Of a DNA stretch of 53,392 nt, positions 9,576-18,667 are shown in pieces. The notes beneath the pieces were generated by a model. The model saw nothing but the letters and a program-made list of their open reading frames with translations. It was not told the DNA's origin and searched no databases. Positions within the stretch are counted from its first letter, which is position 1; each line of letters starts with the position of its first letter. The stretch is from contig JAKAXU010000019.1 in NCBI GenBank assembly GCA_021816455.1, positions 1 through 53,392 of the forward strand. Reading direction: 5' to 3'. Source of the DNA: Acidobacteriota bacterium. GTDB lineage: Bacteria > Acidobacteriota > Terriglobia > Terriglobales > Acidobacteriaceae. The translations under genes were made by a program, and so were the position numbers.

Positions 9576-10769
9576 ATGAATTCTCTCTTTCGCCGCATTG
9601 TTTTCGCCATCTCTCTTTGCCTGCTTCTGGTTCTCCTCGGCGGTGAATATGGCCTGCGCGTCCTCGGTGCCGACTCCGGCAAGGACGGTGCTTATCGGCA
9701 GATCGAGGTCTACTCCGAAGTTCTGCGCAAGATTCAGACCGATTACGTCACCGTCCCCAGCATTCCCGACGTCACCTCCGGCGCGTTGCACGGCCTGCTC
9801 GATTCGCTCGACTCCGATTCCAGCTACCTCAGTCCGGCGGAATACAAGATCTACACCGAGCGCCCCACCGGCGGCAGCGCCCAGGTGGGTATGACCCTTG
9901 CCAAGCGCTTCGGCTACGCCACTGTCGTCAGTTCCATCCCCGATTCGCCAGCCGCCAAGGCAAACTTCAAGGACGGCGACGTTGTCATCGCCATCGACGG
10001 CCACTCCACACGAGAACTCCCCGCTGCACTGCTCAATCTCATGCTTGAGGGAAAATCCGGAACCCAGGTCACGCTCTCCGTCATCCGTCCCGGCAAGACT
10101 GATCCGGACAAAATTCCGCTCACCCGCGTCGATCTCCCGACGCCAAACATGTTCGTACAGCAGTATGACTCCGGCTCCATCGTCTATCTCAAGCCGGTCA
10201 CGCTCTCGTCGGCTCGCGTTGACTCAATCGCCGCCCGGATCAAGGCCATGCAGGGCAGTTCGGAGAAAAAAATTCTGCTTGACCTCCGCGACGTGACGAC
10301 CGGAACGCCCGCCGACGGTCTGCGTCTGGCAAATCTATTCCTCAACAAAGGCACTCTGGCCACACTCAGCGGCCAGCATTTCACCGTTCAGACTTTCACT
10401 GCTGATCCCGGACTCGATCTCACCGCTGCTCCGCTCACCGTGCTCGTCAACCGCGGCACCGCCGGAGCCGCCGAACTTGCCGCAGCCGCTCTGGAAGACA
10501 ACAAACGCGCCGATATCGTCGGCGAGCGTACCTTCGGCGATGACTCGGTCCAGAAGACGCTCACGCTGCCCGACGGAGCAGCCATCATTCTTACCGTCGC
10601 CGAATACGCATCGCCCTCCGGTAAGAAGATCATAGAGGATGCCGTCACACCCACCGTCACCGTCGGCAATAGTGACAATCAGGATATCGACGACCAGACC
10701 TCCGCCACACCTAAAGGCGACGAAATCCTCGATAAAGGCCTGGCTCTGCTGCGCGCCAAATCGGCCTGA
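9576..10769 (+). CDS. S41/C-terminal processing peptidase homologue lacking the catalytic Ser and Lys
   Basis: The 397-residue protein starts at ATG 9576 (GGAGA 5 bases upstream). It has an N-terminal membrane helix (residues 7-23), a PDZ domain (about 100-172; substrate loop VGMTL) and an S41 fold. In active CtpA/Prc proteases the motif is G-S-A-S-A-S-E, with the middle Ser as nucleophile and the Lys of FGKGSVQ 25 residues later as base. Here the same positions read GTAGAAE (G294-E300) and FGDDSVQ. The nucleophile is therefore Gly297 and the Lys is Asp322, exactly 25 apart. The fold is retained while both catalytic residues are lost, so it is probably a non-proteolytic, periplasm-facing scaffold or peptide-binding protein. 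It precedes a penicillin-binding protein gene. Confidence 0.88.
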   Translation: MNSLFRRIVFAISLCLLLVLLGGEYGLRVLGADSGKDGAYRQIEVYSEVLRKIQTDYVTVPSIPDVTSGALHGLLDSLDSDSSYLSPAEYKIYTERPTGGSAQVGMTLAKRFGYATVVSSIPDSPAAKANFKDGDVVIAIDGHSTRELPAALLNLMLEGKSGTQVTLSVIRPGKTDPDKIPLTRVDLPTPNMFVQQYDSGSIVYLKPVTLSSARVDSIAARIKAMQGSSEKKILLDLRDVTTGTPADGLRLANLFLNKGTLATLSGQHFTVQTFTADPGLDLTAAPLTVLVNRGTAGAAELAAAALEDNKRADIVGERTFGDDSVQKTLTLPDGAAIILTVAEYASPSGKKIIEDAVTPTVTVGNSDNQDIDDQTSATPKGDEILDKGLALLRAKSA

Positions 10770-10944
10770 ACAATTCCCGCCGCGCGCAGGTTCGGACCAA
10801 TATCCGACCGGCACCGAAGCTGATTCTGCTCCGGGCACCGCGTTGTACTGCGTTGCCACTTTGTGCACATCGCTCCGCGTCTCACTGCAACCGCTGCCGT
10901 TTCCGCGGCTCCGCCGTGTTAGCCTCAGGCTGAAGGATTCGCCT

Positions 10945-13278
10945 TTGTCCCCCGAAGCAAAATCAGGCGCGTCACACCGATTTCAACCGCCGCGCAGCCG
11001 TCAGCCGCTCCCGGTTCCCGCGCGCCAGCGCAAACTCGCCGGGCACCTGATTCTTGTGATCCTCTTCGGACTGGCAGCAATCTTCGGTTCGCTTTGCGGC
11101 CTGATGCTCGTTTACTCCGTCAACCTGCCCCAGATCAACGACCTCGAGCGCTACCGCCCGTCGTCGATGACCGATCTCTACGACCGCAAAGGCCGACTCA
11201 TCGGCTCCATCGCCCTTGAGCATCGAGTCGTCATCGGCTACAACGACTTCGCGCCCGTCCTGCGTCAGGCCGTCATCTCCATCGAAGACAAAAACTTCCG
11301 GTCGCACTGGGGCATCAACGTCTTCCGCATTGCCGGGGCGCTCATCCATGACCTGCGTTCGCACGGACGCTCTCAGGGTGCGTCTACGCTCACCATGCAG
11401 CTTGCTCGCAATCTCTTCCTATCCTCGGAGCGGACCTATGCACGCAAGATTCAGGAGGCATTTCTCGCCATCCAAATCGAGCGTACCTTCACCAAGGAGC
11501 AGATATTCACCCTCTACGGCAACCAGATTTACCTCGGCCACGGCAACTACGGTTTTGAAGCCGCCTCCGAGTTTTATTTCTCCTGCCACGCGCGCGACCT
11601 TACGCTCACTCAGGCCGCGCTGCTGGCTGGCCTACCCAAAGGACCGGTTGCTTATTCGCCCCTGTTTAATCCGGAAAAAGCCCTTCGCCGCCGCAATCTG
11701 GTCCTGACCGAGATGGAGTCCGACCACGCGATCACCCACGCCGAAGCCGAGGCCGCGCGCAACTCTCCGCTCGGACTGCGCATCTCGCAGCCCGAGGTTC
11801 CCATCGCGCCCTGGTTCGTCGAAGAGGTTCGCCGCGAACTCGACCGTCACTTCGGCTCCGATGTCGTCCTGCAATCCGGCCTGCGCGTGGACACCACGCT
11901 CGACCTCGATCTCCAGCGCACCGCCAACCGCGCCGTCCTTGATGGTCTGGCCGCCTACGAGCGTCGCCGCGGCTGGCGCGGAGCTTCCACAAACATCCTC
12001 ATTCAAGGCATCGATCCGGACACCTACAAGCATCCCGACTGGGCCACCCACGCAGTGCCAGGCGACTATGTCCACGCTCTTGTCACGCGCGTTTTGCCGC
12101 TTGAAATCCGTGCCCGAGTCGGCGACCAGCCGATCGTCCTCACGCCCGAGGACTGGCAATGGACCGGCCAGACCCACGGCGACGCACTCGCAAAACCGGG
12201 CGATATTCTCTACGTCCATCTCTCCAGCACCACGGAAGGCAACGCCGAACGCGCCACCCTGGAGCAGGACTCCGGTGCACAGGGTGCGCTCATGGCCATG
12301 GACAACACATCCGGCGACGTGCTCGCTATGGTCGGCGGACGCGATTACGCGCTCTCGCAGTTTAACCGCGCCACCCAGGCCGAGCGTCAGACCGGCTCCA
12401 GCTTCAAGCCTTATGTCTACACCGCCGCAATCGAAAGCGGTATTACCCCGGACGACACCGTCATGGACTCTCCAGTCAGCTTCGGCAGCTACCATCCCCA
12501 CGATTACGAGAACAACTACAAAGGGCGCATGACCGTCCTCGAAGCCTTCGCCGACTCACGCAACATTCCCGCACTGCGCCTGGCCAGCCGCGTCGGCATC
12601 CACACTGTGATTGACACCGCGCACCGCTTTGGCGTCACCTCCGTTATTCCGCCATATCTGCCCATCGCTCTCGGGGCCGTAGAGATTACCCTCGCCGAGC
12701 AGATGCAGTCCTACGCCGTCTTTCCCAACGACGGCATCCGCGTCCAGGCCCATCTCGTTCGCTCCGTTTCGAGTGTCGACGGCATCCCGCTCTGGCAGCC
12801 TTCGCCTGCCATCTCCTCGGTCATCAGCCAGCAGACGGCGCGCTCCATGATGCGGCTGTTCCTCGCCGTCACCCGATCCGGAACAGCCGCGGCAGCCGCC
12901 GCGCTCAACCACCCCATCGGCGGCAAGACCGGCACCACCAGCAACTTCACCGACGCCTGGTTCCTCGGCTTTTCCCCCTCGGTCACCTGCGGCGTCTGGG
13001 TCGGCTTCGACAGCCGCCAGTCGCTGGGCGACAAGGAGACCGGTGCCCGCGCCGCGCTGCCCATCTGGGCCGCCTTCATGCGCTCGGCCATCGCCGCTCA
13101 TCCCGATGAAACCTTCCCGGGCGACCTGCCGGACGGATCGCAGCCTGAACAGCGCTCCAAGGTTGCTGCACCGCTCAGACTTCGCGCGCCAGCCGACGCG
13201 CCAACGCGAAGTACCGCCGCGCCCTCCGCACATCCCGCTCGATCTGCGCCTTCAGGCTCGCCACATCCGGCCACCTGA
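10945..13278 (+). CDS. Class A penicillin-binding protein (transglycosylase/transpeptidase)
   Basis: This bifunctional enzyme polymerises and cross-links peptidoglycan at the outer face of the inner membrane. The frame is open into the previous gene, but TTG 10945 has AAGGA 7 bases upstream and leaves a 777-residue protein of normal length, so I chose it. There is one membrane helix (about 34-57). The GT51 domain has the catalytic Glu114 in the EDKNFxxHxG motif and the GASTLTMQLARN motif. The transpeptidase domain has SSFK (Ser485, Lys488), SRN (538-540) and KTGTT (661-665). All catalytic motifs are intact. The last 104 bases overlap the 3' end of ribF on the other strand. Confidence 0.95.
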   Translation: MSPEAKSGASHRFQPPRSRQPLPVPARQRKLAGHLILVILFGLAAIFGSLCGLMLVYSVNLPQINDLERYRPSSMTDLYDRKGRLIGSIALEHRVVIGYNDFAPVLRQAVISIEDKNFRSHWGINVFRIAGALIHDLRSHGRSQGASTLTMQLARNLFLSSERTYARKIQEAFLAIQIERTFTKEQIFTLYGNQIYLGHGNYGFEAASEFYFSCHARDLTLTQAALLAGLPKGPVAYSPLFNPEKALRRRNLVLTEMESDHAITHAEAEAARNSPLGLRISQPEVPIAPWFVEEVRRELDRHFGSDVVLQSGLRVDTTLDLDLQRTANRAVLDGLAAYERRRGWRGASTNILIQGIDPDTYKHPDWATHAVPGDYVHALVTRVLPLEIRARVGDQPIVLTPEDWQWTGQTHGDALAKPGDILYVHLSSTTEGNAERATLEQDSGAQGALMAMDNTSGDVLAMVGGRDYALSQFNRATQAERQTGSSFKPYVYTAAIESGITPDDTVMDSPVSFGSYHPHDYENNYKGRMTVLEAFADSRNIPALRLASRVGIHTVIDTAHRFGVTSVIPPYLPIALGAVEITLAEQMQSYAVFPNDGIRVQAHLVRSVSSVDGIPLWQPSPAISSVISQQTARSMMRLFLAVTRSGTAAAAAALNHPIGGKTGTTSNFTDAWFLGFSPSVTCGVWVGFDSRQSLGDKETGARAALPIWAAFMRSAIAAHPDETFPGDLPDGSQPEQRSKVAAPLRLRAPADAPTRSTAAPSAHPARSAPSGSPHPAT

Positions 13279-14140
13279 TCTCCGCCCGCAGCCAGCTTCT
13301 AAACTCCAGCTCCAGCGGCGTTTCCTCGGTCAGCTCCACCGGTTCAAAATCCAGCATGTGCGTCTCCACGGCAAACGAAGGCTCGCCCACCGTCGGCCGC
13401 CACCCCACATTCGTCACCGCCTCGAACCATCGACGCTCCGCGCCGTCGCCCACCGCCAGGCGAGTCGCATACACTCCTGCGGCAGGCAGCATGCCGTCAT
13501 ATTCCGCCAGATTCACCGTGGGGGCCAGCAGCCTGCCGCCAATTCCGCGTCCGCGCACCGGTTGCGACCGCACCGCAAACCATCGCCCCAACATCCACCG
13601 CGTCGCATTCACCGCGCCCGCGCGCAGCCGTTCCCGAATCGCCGAGCTGGAGACTATCTGCCCGTGCACCACCACCGGCGCGTGCGCCACCACCCCGAAG
13701 CCGATTCTCCTGCCCAGAACGGCCAGTTCCTCCACGCCTGCCTCAGCGCGATAGCCGCACCGAAAATTTGTCCCCTCATGCAGCTCCCTCACGCCCAGCC
13801 GCTCCACCAGCAGCCGTTCCACAAACTCCCGCGCCGACATTCGACTCAGAGTCTCGTCGAACGGAAATACCACCACTGCATCCATCCCCGCCTCACCCAG
13901 CAGGCGCAGCTTTTCCTCTATCGGCGTCAGCCTCTCCGGCGCGGACTCCGGCTTCAGCAATCGCAGCGGATGCGGCTCGAAGGTGACAGCAACTGCCTGT
14001 GCGCCTGCTGTTCGCGCGGCGGACTTGACCGCATCGAGAATCCTCCTGTGCCCCCGATGCACACCGTCGAAGTTGCCAACGCTGGCCACCGACGGCCCAA
14101 ATCCCGCCGGAATCTCACCCATCCCCCGAAAAACCCGCAT
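13175..14140 (-). CDS. ribF: Bifunctional riboflavin kinase/FAD synthetase RibF
   Basis: RibF phosphorylates riboflavin to FMN and adenylates FMN to FAD. The N-terminal FAD-synthetase domain shows the nucleotidyltransferase signature SVGNFDGVHRGH, and SSSAIRERL later. The C-terminal flavokinase domain has the family's GRGIGGRLLAPTVNL and TNVGWRPTVGE segments. ATG 14140 is preceded by GTGAGG 6 bases away; an alternative GTG at 14152 overlaps the stop of the upstream hydrolase gene. It is the last gene of the ygfZ-DUF1844-hydrolase-ribF run. The 3' end runs 104 bases antisense into the penicillin-binding protein gene. No FMN riboswitch is seen. Confidence 0.95.
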   Translation of the reverse strand: MRVFRGMGEIPAGFGPSVASVGNFDGVHRGHRRILDAVKSAARTAGAQAVAVTFEPHPLRLLKPESAPERLTPIEEKLRLLGEAGMDAVVVFPFDETLSRMSAREFVERLLVERLGVRELHEGTNFRCGYRAEAGVEELAVLGRRIGFGVVAHAPVVVHGQIVSSSAIRERLRAGAVNATRWMLGRWFAVRSQPVRGRGIGGRLLAPTVNLAEYDGMLPAAGVYATRLAVGDGAERRWFEAVTNVGWRPTVGEPSFAVETHMLDFEPVELTEETPLELEFRSWLRAEIRWPDVASLKAQIERDVRRARRYFALARRLAREV

Positions 14141-14148
14141 CGTCGGCC

Positions 14149-15000
14149 TCACTCCGTCCGCCCGCTCACCGCAGCCTCAAATTCCACACTCAGCCCATCC
14201 CACGCCAACGCAATTCCATCCGGCAGCGAACGATCCGTCTCTTCATGCCCCAGATCGTGCGAGATATGCGTCAGCCACGTCCGCCGCGCGCCAATCCGCT
14301 CTGCCCAGGCAACCGCCTGCGCCACGGTCGCATGGCTTGGATGCGGCTTGTGGCGCAGCGCAGAAAGCACCAGTACGTCCAGTCCTGCAAGCTGGCGGAA
14401 ACTACTCTCAGGAATCGCGCTGATGTCGGTCAGATATGCCGCCCGCCCAAATCGCCAGCCCACAATTTCCATCTCCCCGTGCATCACCGGAACCGGCTCA
14501 AAACGCAGCCGACCGACCGTTACACCGTCCCCAATCTCGCGCAACTCCACTCTCGCCCGGTGCGAATAGGTTGATTCCTGGGAAAAAGTGTAGGAGAAGA
14601 CATGCTCCATCACCGCGCGCGTCTCCGCGCTTGCATAGAGCGGAATCGGCTCGCCGGTACTCTCCATGTGCTGGAAACTTAAAGGCCGCAGATCGTCCAG
14701 ACCCAGGATGTGGTCTGCATGGGAGTGCGTATAGAGCACCGCGTCCAGCTCGCGCACCCCGGCTGCCAGCGCCTGTTCGCGAAAATCCGGCCCGGTGTCG
14801 ATCAGCACCGTTCGCTTCTGCGCCGCGCCGCCGGGATCCTTCTCCGTCCACCGCACCAGCACCGACGGGCGCATGCGCCGATCCCGCGGATCGAGGCTGA
14901 TGCACACCGCACAATCGCAGCCCAAAGTCGGCACACCCATCGACGTACCCGTGCCCAGAAATTGCAGCGTCGCCTCAGGATTTCCGACGCGCGCGCTCAT
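14149..15000 (-). CDS. PhnP-like metallo-beta-lactamase-fold hydrolase
   Basis: The 283-residue cytoplasmic protein has the metal motif HSHADH (His92 to His97), preceded by the strand VLIDTGPDF. An N-terminal Cys cluster (Cys28, Cys30, Cys33 in GCDCAVC) matches the structural zinc site of PhnP-type phosphodiesterases. A late SALRHKPHPSHAT segment supplies further metal-binding histidines. PhnP cleaves cyclic ribose phosphates, but no phosphonate genes are present here, so the real substrate is unknown. The ATG lies 2 bases after the DUF1844 stop, indicating translational coupling. The stop overlaps a possible GTG start of ribF. Confidence 0.88.
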   Translation of the reverse strand: MSARVGNPEATLQFLGTGTSMGVPTLGCDCAVCISLDPRDRRMRPSVLVRWTEKDPGGAAQKRTVLIDTGPDFREQALAAGVRELDAVLYTHSHADHILGLDDLRPLSFQHMESTGEPIPLYASAETRAVMEHVFSYTFSQESTYSHRARVELREIGDGVTVGRLRFEPVPVMHGEMEIVGWRFGRAAYLTDISAIPESSFRQLAGLDVLVLSALRHKPHPSHATVAQAVAWAERIGARRTWLTHISHDLGHEETDRSLPDGIALAWDGLSVEFEAAVSGRTE

Positions 15001-15002
15001 GC

Positions 15003-15668
15003 TCAGTGTTTTGCTCCGCCCGGAGGCGGCGGTGGCTGCATGGAGATCATGCGCGTCAGCTCAAGGAAGGTCATCCGCAGCTCATAAAGCACCGTCTCCA
15101 GTGTCTGCTTTTCCGTCTGCGTCAGATTCCCCGCAGTTTTTTCCTGCAACACTCCCATCAGGTCGATCGTCTGCCGCGCGCCCAGAATATCCACCCGCGG
15201 CCGCTGCCCCTCCGGCGTCCCCGCGCCCATCTGCATCAGCGCCGAAAGGTACAACTGCTGTACCAGATGCTCGAAGCCAATTTTTTCCATCGCCGGCGCA
15301 CCCGGATTCTGTGCCCGCACCAGAGTCTCCAGACGTTCCGAAGACTGGTCATACTGCAACTTCTGGAAGCGCGATTCCTCGCTCGTCGGCCCGGTGGGCA
15401 TAGCGCCTGGCGCGTCTTCGTCGGCCATCTCCGGCACCGCCTCCGAATTGGTCTTCGGCTCAGGCATCTCCACCAGTCTCAGCCGTGGCGATTCTGTTGT
15501 CTGCGGCAGATGCTCTTCCGCAACCGGTCGCTGCATTTTCCCGTCGGTTTTCTCGCTGGAATGCTCCCCGGCGTCCTCACCGGTCGCGCCCGGCGCCTCG
15601 GTCTCCTCGTCCATCAGTTTTCTGCGGTTGATTACCGTAAACTTCGGCGTATCCTGTGTCTCGCTCAT
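15003..15668 (-). CDS. DUF1844 domain protein
   Basis: The 221-residue product has an acidic, disordered N-terminal two thirds, rich in Glu, Pro and Thr. The C-terminal domain (about 140-205) matches DUF1844: a helical FEHLVQQLYLSALMQMG, then ARQTIDLMGVLQEKTAGNLT, then LYELRMTFLEL. The family is short, mostly from Acidobacteriota and related phyla, and has no assigned function. The gene sits 18 bases after ygfZ and 2 bases before the hydrolase gene, a position that suggests a shared transcript. The long disordered N-terminus is more than the minimal family length. The chain ends with a Pro/Gly tail. Confidence 0.85.
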   Translation of the reverse strand: MSETQDTPKFTVINRRKLMDEETEAPGATGEDAGEHSSEKTDGKMQRPVAEEHLPQTTESPRLRLVEMPEPKTNSEAVPEMADEDAPGAMPTGPTSEESRFQKLQYDQSSERLETLVRAQNPGAPAMEKIGFEHLVQQLYLSALMQMGAGTPEGQRPRVDILGARQTIDLMGVLQEKTAGNLTQTEKQTLETVLYELRMTFLELTRMISMQPPPPPGGAKH

Positions 15669-15686
15669 CGTCTTCTTTCGTTCCGT

Positions 15687-16901
15687 TCAGTTGGGCTGTC
15701 TTGTTCGCGCCAGCGCACTCTTCACGATCCGCGCCCTGCCGCCTGCGTACTTCAGTTCCCCGGTCTCGAGTTCCCTGCTCCCGACGCGGACCATTCCCAT
15801 CGCAAACCAGCGCCGTACTCCATCCATCTCCAGGCTTGTCACGCTGGTCAGCTTCGCTGCCGACTTGGCATCGCCATCCGCGCGACCCGGCTCCCAGCTC
15901 AACTCCAGACCCACCGTCGGTTCCTGTCCGTCCGGAAATATCTCCAGCATCCGCAGATGCCGGTGCACCTGGCCGCGCGAGCGGATTCGCTCCACAATCT
16001 CCTGGCCCAGATAGCAGCCTTTGGCAAAGTGCAGCGCATCCTCGATCGCCGTCTCCTGCGGCAGCACATCGCCCGCAAAATCCACACCAAAGACCGGAAC
16101 ACCCTCCAGAATCCGCAGCCGCTCGACCGTCTCGCAGCCCACCGCAGTTGCGCCGACCCGCTGGAGCGCGCTCCACAGCGCAGCCGCATCCTCTTCACGG
16201 CACCAGAGCGCCCAATGGTCCGAGCGCCGACCCGTCCCGGACCAACCGCCCTCGCGGCGCACCAGCAGCGGAATCTCCGCGTCGGCTACCGTGCTCAGCC
16301 GCGCCTCCACCGATGTACCCTCCGGCATCGCATCCAGCCTCGAAACAGCCAGACTCGAAACGTCTAGCACCAGCGCAGTCAGCACGTCCCCGGCCTTCGG
16401 CCCGGTCACGCCCAGCGCCGTCCAACCCACCAACGGCTTCAGTTCCACATCGTCCATGATGATGAAGCGCTCCATGTGCCCCGTCAGCGCTGCAAACTGA
16501 TCCGCCGCAATCTCCAGCTCCAGCCTCTCCTCGCGGTCATCGCCAGTGCGCCAAACCCGGCAATCCCCCTGAATCCGCCCTTGTGCATTGAGCACCAGGT
16601 TGTAATTGCCCGCGCCTCGGCCTGCTTCCGTCGCGTTCAGCCCGGCCACGTTGTTGGTCACCATTCCGTTCAGCCAGCGCATCCGGTCTTCGCCCGTCAC
16701 TGCCACGCGCCGCTGCCAACCCAGGTCATGGACCGCAGCGCCATCAAGCGCCGCTGCCATTTCGGTCGCTTCGTCAGCCAAGGCCGCCACCGTCTGCACG
16801 CCGCGAAAAGCGCTCATCCTGAGACCGGTTCCGGCAAGCACGCAAGCCAGCGGGGTCTTCAATCTCTCGTCTGCAACCGTGGCCGTCGTTCCGGTGGTCA
16901 T
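15687..16901 (-). CDS. ygfZ: YgfZ/GcvT-family folate-binding protein
   Basis: YgfZ-like proteins bind tetrahydrofolate and support iron-sulfur cluster enzymes. The product of about 404 residues is related to aminomethyltransferase GcvT. Its defining motif K-G-C-Y-x-G-Q-E is present as KGCYLGQE about two thirds along, followed by the RIRSRGQVHRHLR segment. An upstream GWQRRVAVTGEDRMRWLNGMVTN-type stretch is the usual N-terminal folate-binding part. The frame is open to 16976, but ATG 16901 (or the adjacent GTG) removes a Cys-containing extension with no homology, so I prefer it. First gene of the four-gene minus-strand run ending in ribF. Confidence 0.87.
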   Translation of the reverse strand: MTTGTTATVADERLKTPLACVLAGTGLRMSAFRGVQTVAALADEATEMAAALDGAAVHDLGWQRRVAVTGEDRMRWLNGMVTNNVAGLNATEAGRGAGNYNLVLNAQGRIQGDCRVWRTGDDREERLELEIAADQFAALTGHMERFIIMDDVELKPLVGWTALGVTGPKAGDVLTALVLDVSSLAVSRLDAMPEGTSVEARLSTVADAEIPLLVRREGGWSGTGRRSDHWALWCREEDAAALWSALQRVGATAVGCETVERLRILEGVPVFGVDFAGDVLPQETAIEDALHFAKGCYLGQEIVERIRSRGQVHRHLRMLEIFPDGQEPTVGLELSWEPGRADGDAKSAAKLTSVTSLEMDGVRRWFAMGMVRVGSRELETGELKYAGGRARIVKSALARTRQPN

Positions 16902-17138
16902 CACATGTACGCTCTCAGCAGAGCAGCCAAGGGCAAAAACCCGCCTTCCGGCAGGCATTTCCCTCTGCTTCCGCACTCCCGATTATAGCGCTGCCCAATT
17001 TCCGCCCATCCGCATCCACCGACCGACGCTCTTGCCCCAGGCTGCAAACGCGATAGCATACATTCCAGCAGGCTGTCCGCGCGCCACCCGGTCGCTCGCC
17101 CAGACCACGGCTCCCGTTTCCGCCGCCGAAAGGAACTC

Positions 17139-18662
17139 ATGCTCCCTCGCCGCGTCGCGTCCAGTCTGTTTTCCGGGCTGTTCCTGTGCTCCTTTGTTGC
17201 TATCGGGCTGCCCGGCAGCGCCGCAGCGCAATCCCATCCCGGCGCTTCGACTGCGCCGGAGACCCACATCACCCCGGAACAGGCGCAGCAGCTCTTCAAA
17301 AGCGTCGATGACCTGCTGCACTTCGCCTCCTCGACAACTGGCCTGCCCATCCTCTCACCCGTCAAGCGCTCGCTCAGCAGCCGCGCCCAGGTTGAGAAAT
17401 ATCTCCTCGACAAGCTAAATGACGACAAGGACGCCAAACGCATGCAGCAAAGCGAGGTCGTCCTCAAGAAATTCGGTCTGCTCGACCGCGACTTCCACCT
17501 GCGTCCATTCCTGCTGGAACTGCTCAGAGAGCAGATCGCCGGTTACTACGACCCCAAAACCAAGACCGTCTATATCCTCAACTGGGTTGATCCCGAGACC
17601 CAAAAACCCGTCCTCGTCCACGAGCTGACCCACGCCTTGCAGGACCAGCGCGTCCACCTTGACACCTGGAGCGACCAGACCCCCTTCGACGTCAGCCACA
17701 CCGTCGCTCAGGACAACGAGCACTTGGCCCGCGACGAAATGAACACCGCACGCGGTGCCGTCACCGAGGGTCAGGCGATGGCCGTCTTCGTCAACTACGC
17801 TCTGCGGCCCAGCGGACGTACCCTGCTCACCGATCCCGAGATCGTCCAGAAGATGGAAGACCAGATGTCTTCCACCGCCGATTCGCCCGTCCTTGCGCGC
17901 GCCCCGCTTCTGCTTAGCCAGTCGCTCATCTTCCCCTACCAGGATGGCCTCGGCTTCACCCAGGATCTCTGGATGGACAAAGGTCGCAACGCCGCCTTCG
18001 CCGGCGCCCTCGACCACCCACCGTCTTCCACCTGGGAGATCATCAACCCGCGCTACTACGAGCAACATCGCCAGCCGCCCGTCCTGCTGATGCCCGACAT
18101 TCACCCCCTGCTCGACACCCGTTACAACCCCATCGACATCGGCCAGATCGGCCAGCTTGACCTGCGCATCCTCGCCACGCTTTATGGTGGTCCGGCTGCC
18201 GCGCGCAGCCTGACCCCAGCCTGGGATGGGGGCATCTACTGGGCCGGCCAGTTGCGCTCCGCCACCACACCAGCCCAGCAGAGTCAGACCGGCTCCCTCG
18301 CGCTGCTCTACCTCTCCGCCTGGACCACTCCCTCCGCCGCGCGCACTTTCGCCACTCTCTACGCCCGCGAACTCGCACTTAAGTACGACAACGTCCGCCC
18401 CATTCCCCAGACCGACAGCGACGACCGCGTCTACTCCACCAGCGAAGGCGACGTGCTCATCCGAACCCGCGACCACTACGTCTTTACCGCCGAAAGCTTC
18501 GACCTCGACACCGCTCGCAAACTCGCCGACCTGCTTGTCGACGCCCAGGGCACGGGAGCGTTGGAAACCGCCCATCTCCACGTTCCGGATCGCGATCTAT
18601 CCTCCAGTTGGATTCGTTTCTTCGCCTCCTGCGGACTGATGAAAGCCGCTCTGCCCCACTGA
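17139..18662 (+). CDS. Secreted zinc-metalloprotease-like protein (HExxH)
   Basis: The ATG has AAAGGA just upstream. The 507-residue product starts with a signal peptide (basic MLPRR, hydrophobic core, cut near AAA-QS). A gluzincin-like motif HELTHALQDQ begins at His161, giving HExxH as H161, E162, H165. A candidate third ligand is Glu210 in GAVTEGQA, about 45 residues later. The preceding AGYYDPKTKTVYIL strand is typical of this group of uncharacterised acidobacterial and myxobacterial exported proteins. The substrate is unknown. It is followed 5 bases later by a tyrosine-phosphatase-like gene and is likely cotranscribed with it. Confidence 0.75.
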   Translation: MLPRRVASSLFSGLFLCSFVAIGLPGSAAAQSHPGASTAPETHITPEQAQQLFKSVDDLLHFASSTTGLPILSPVKRSLSSRAQVEKYLLDKLNDDKDAKRMQQSEVVLKKFGLLDRDFHLRPFLLELLREQIAGYYDPKTKTVYILNWVDPETQKPVLVHELTHALQDQRVHLDTWSDQTPFDVSHTVAQDNEHLARDEMNTARGAVTEGQAMAVFVNYALRPSGRTLLTDPEIVQKMEDQMSSTADSPVLARAPLLLSQSLIFPYQDGLGFTQDLWMDKGRNAAFAGALDHPPSSTWEIINPRYYEQHRQPPVLLMPDIHPLLDTRYNPIDIGQIGQLDLRILATLYGGPAAARSLTPAWDGGIYWAGQLRSATTPAQQSQTGSLALLYLSAWTTPSAARTFATLYARELALKYDNVRPIPQTDSDDRVYSTSEGDVLIRTRDHYVFTAESFDLDTARKLADLLVDAQGTGALETAHLHVPDRDLSSSWIRFFASCGLMKAALPH

Positions 18663-18667
18663 CCGTT

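Noticed and set aside
13000..14200. FMN riboswitch upstream of ribF
   Set aside because: The ribF start is within a tight operon directly after the hydrolase stop and no RFN-like fold is visible.
13043..14569. Long plus-strand open frame (508 codons) across the ribF region
   Set aside because: Arg/His/Pro-rich low-complexity product with no motif; it is the antisense shadow of ribF and the hydrolase gene, common in high-GC coding DNA.
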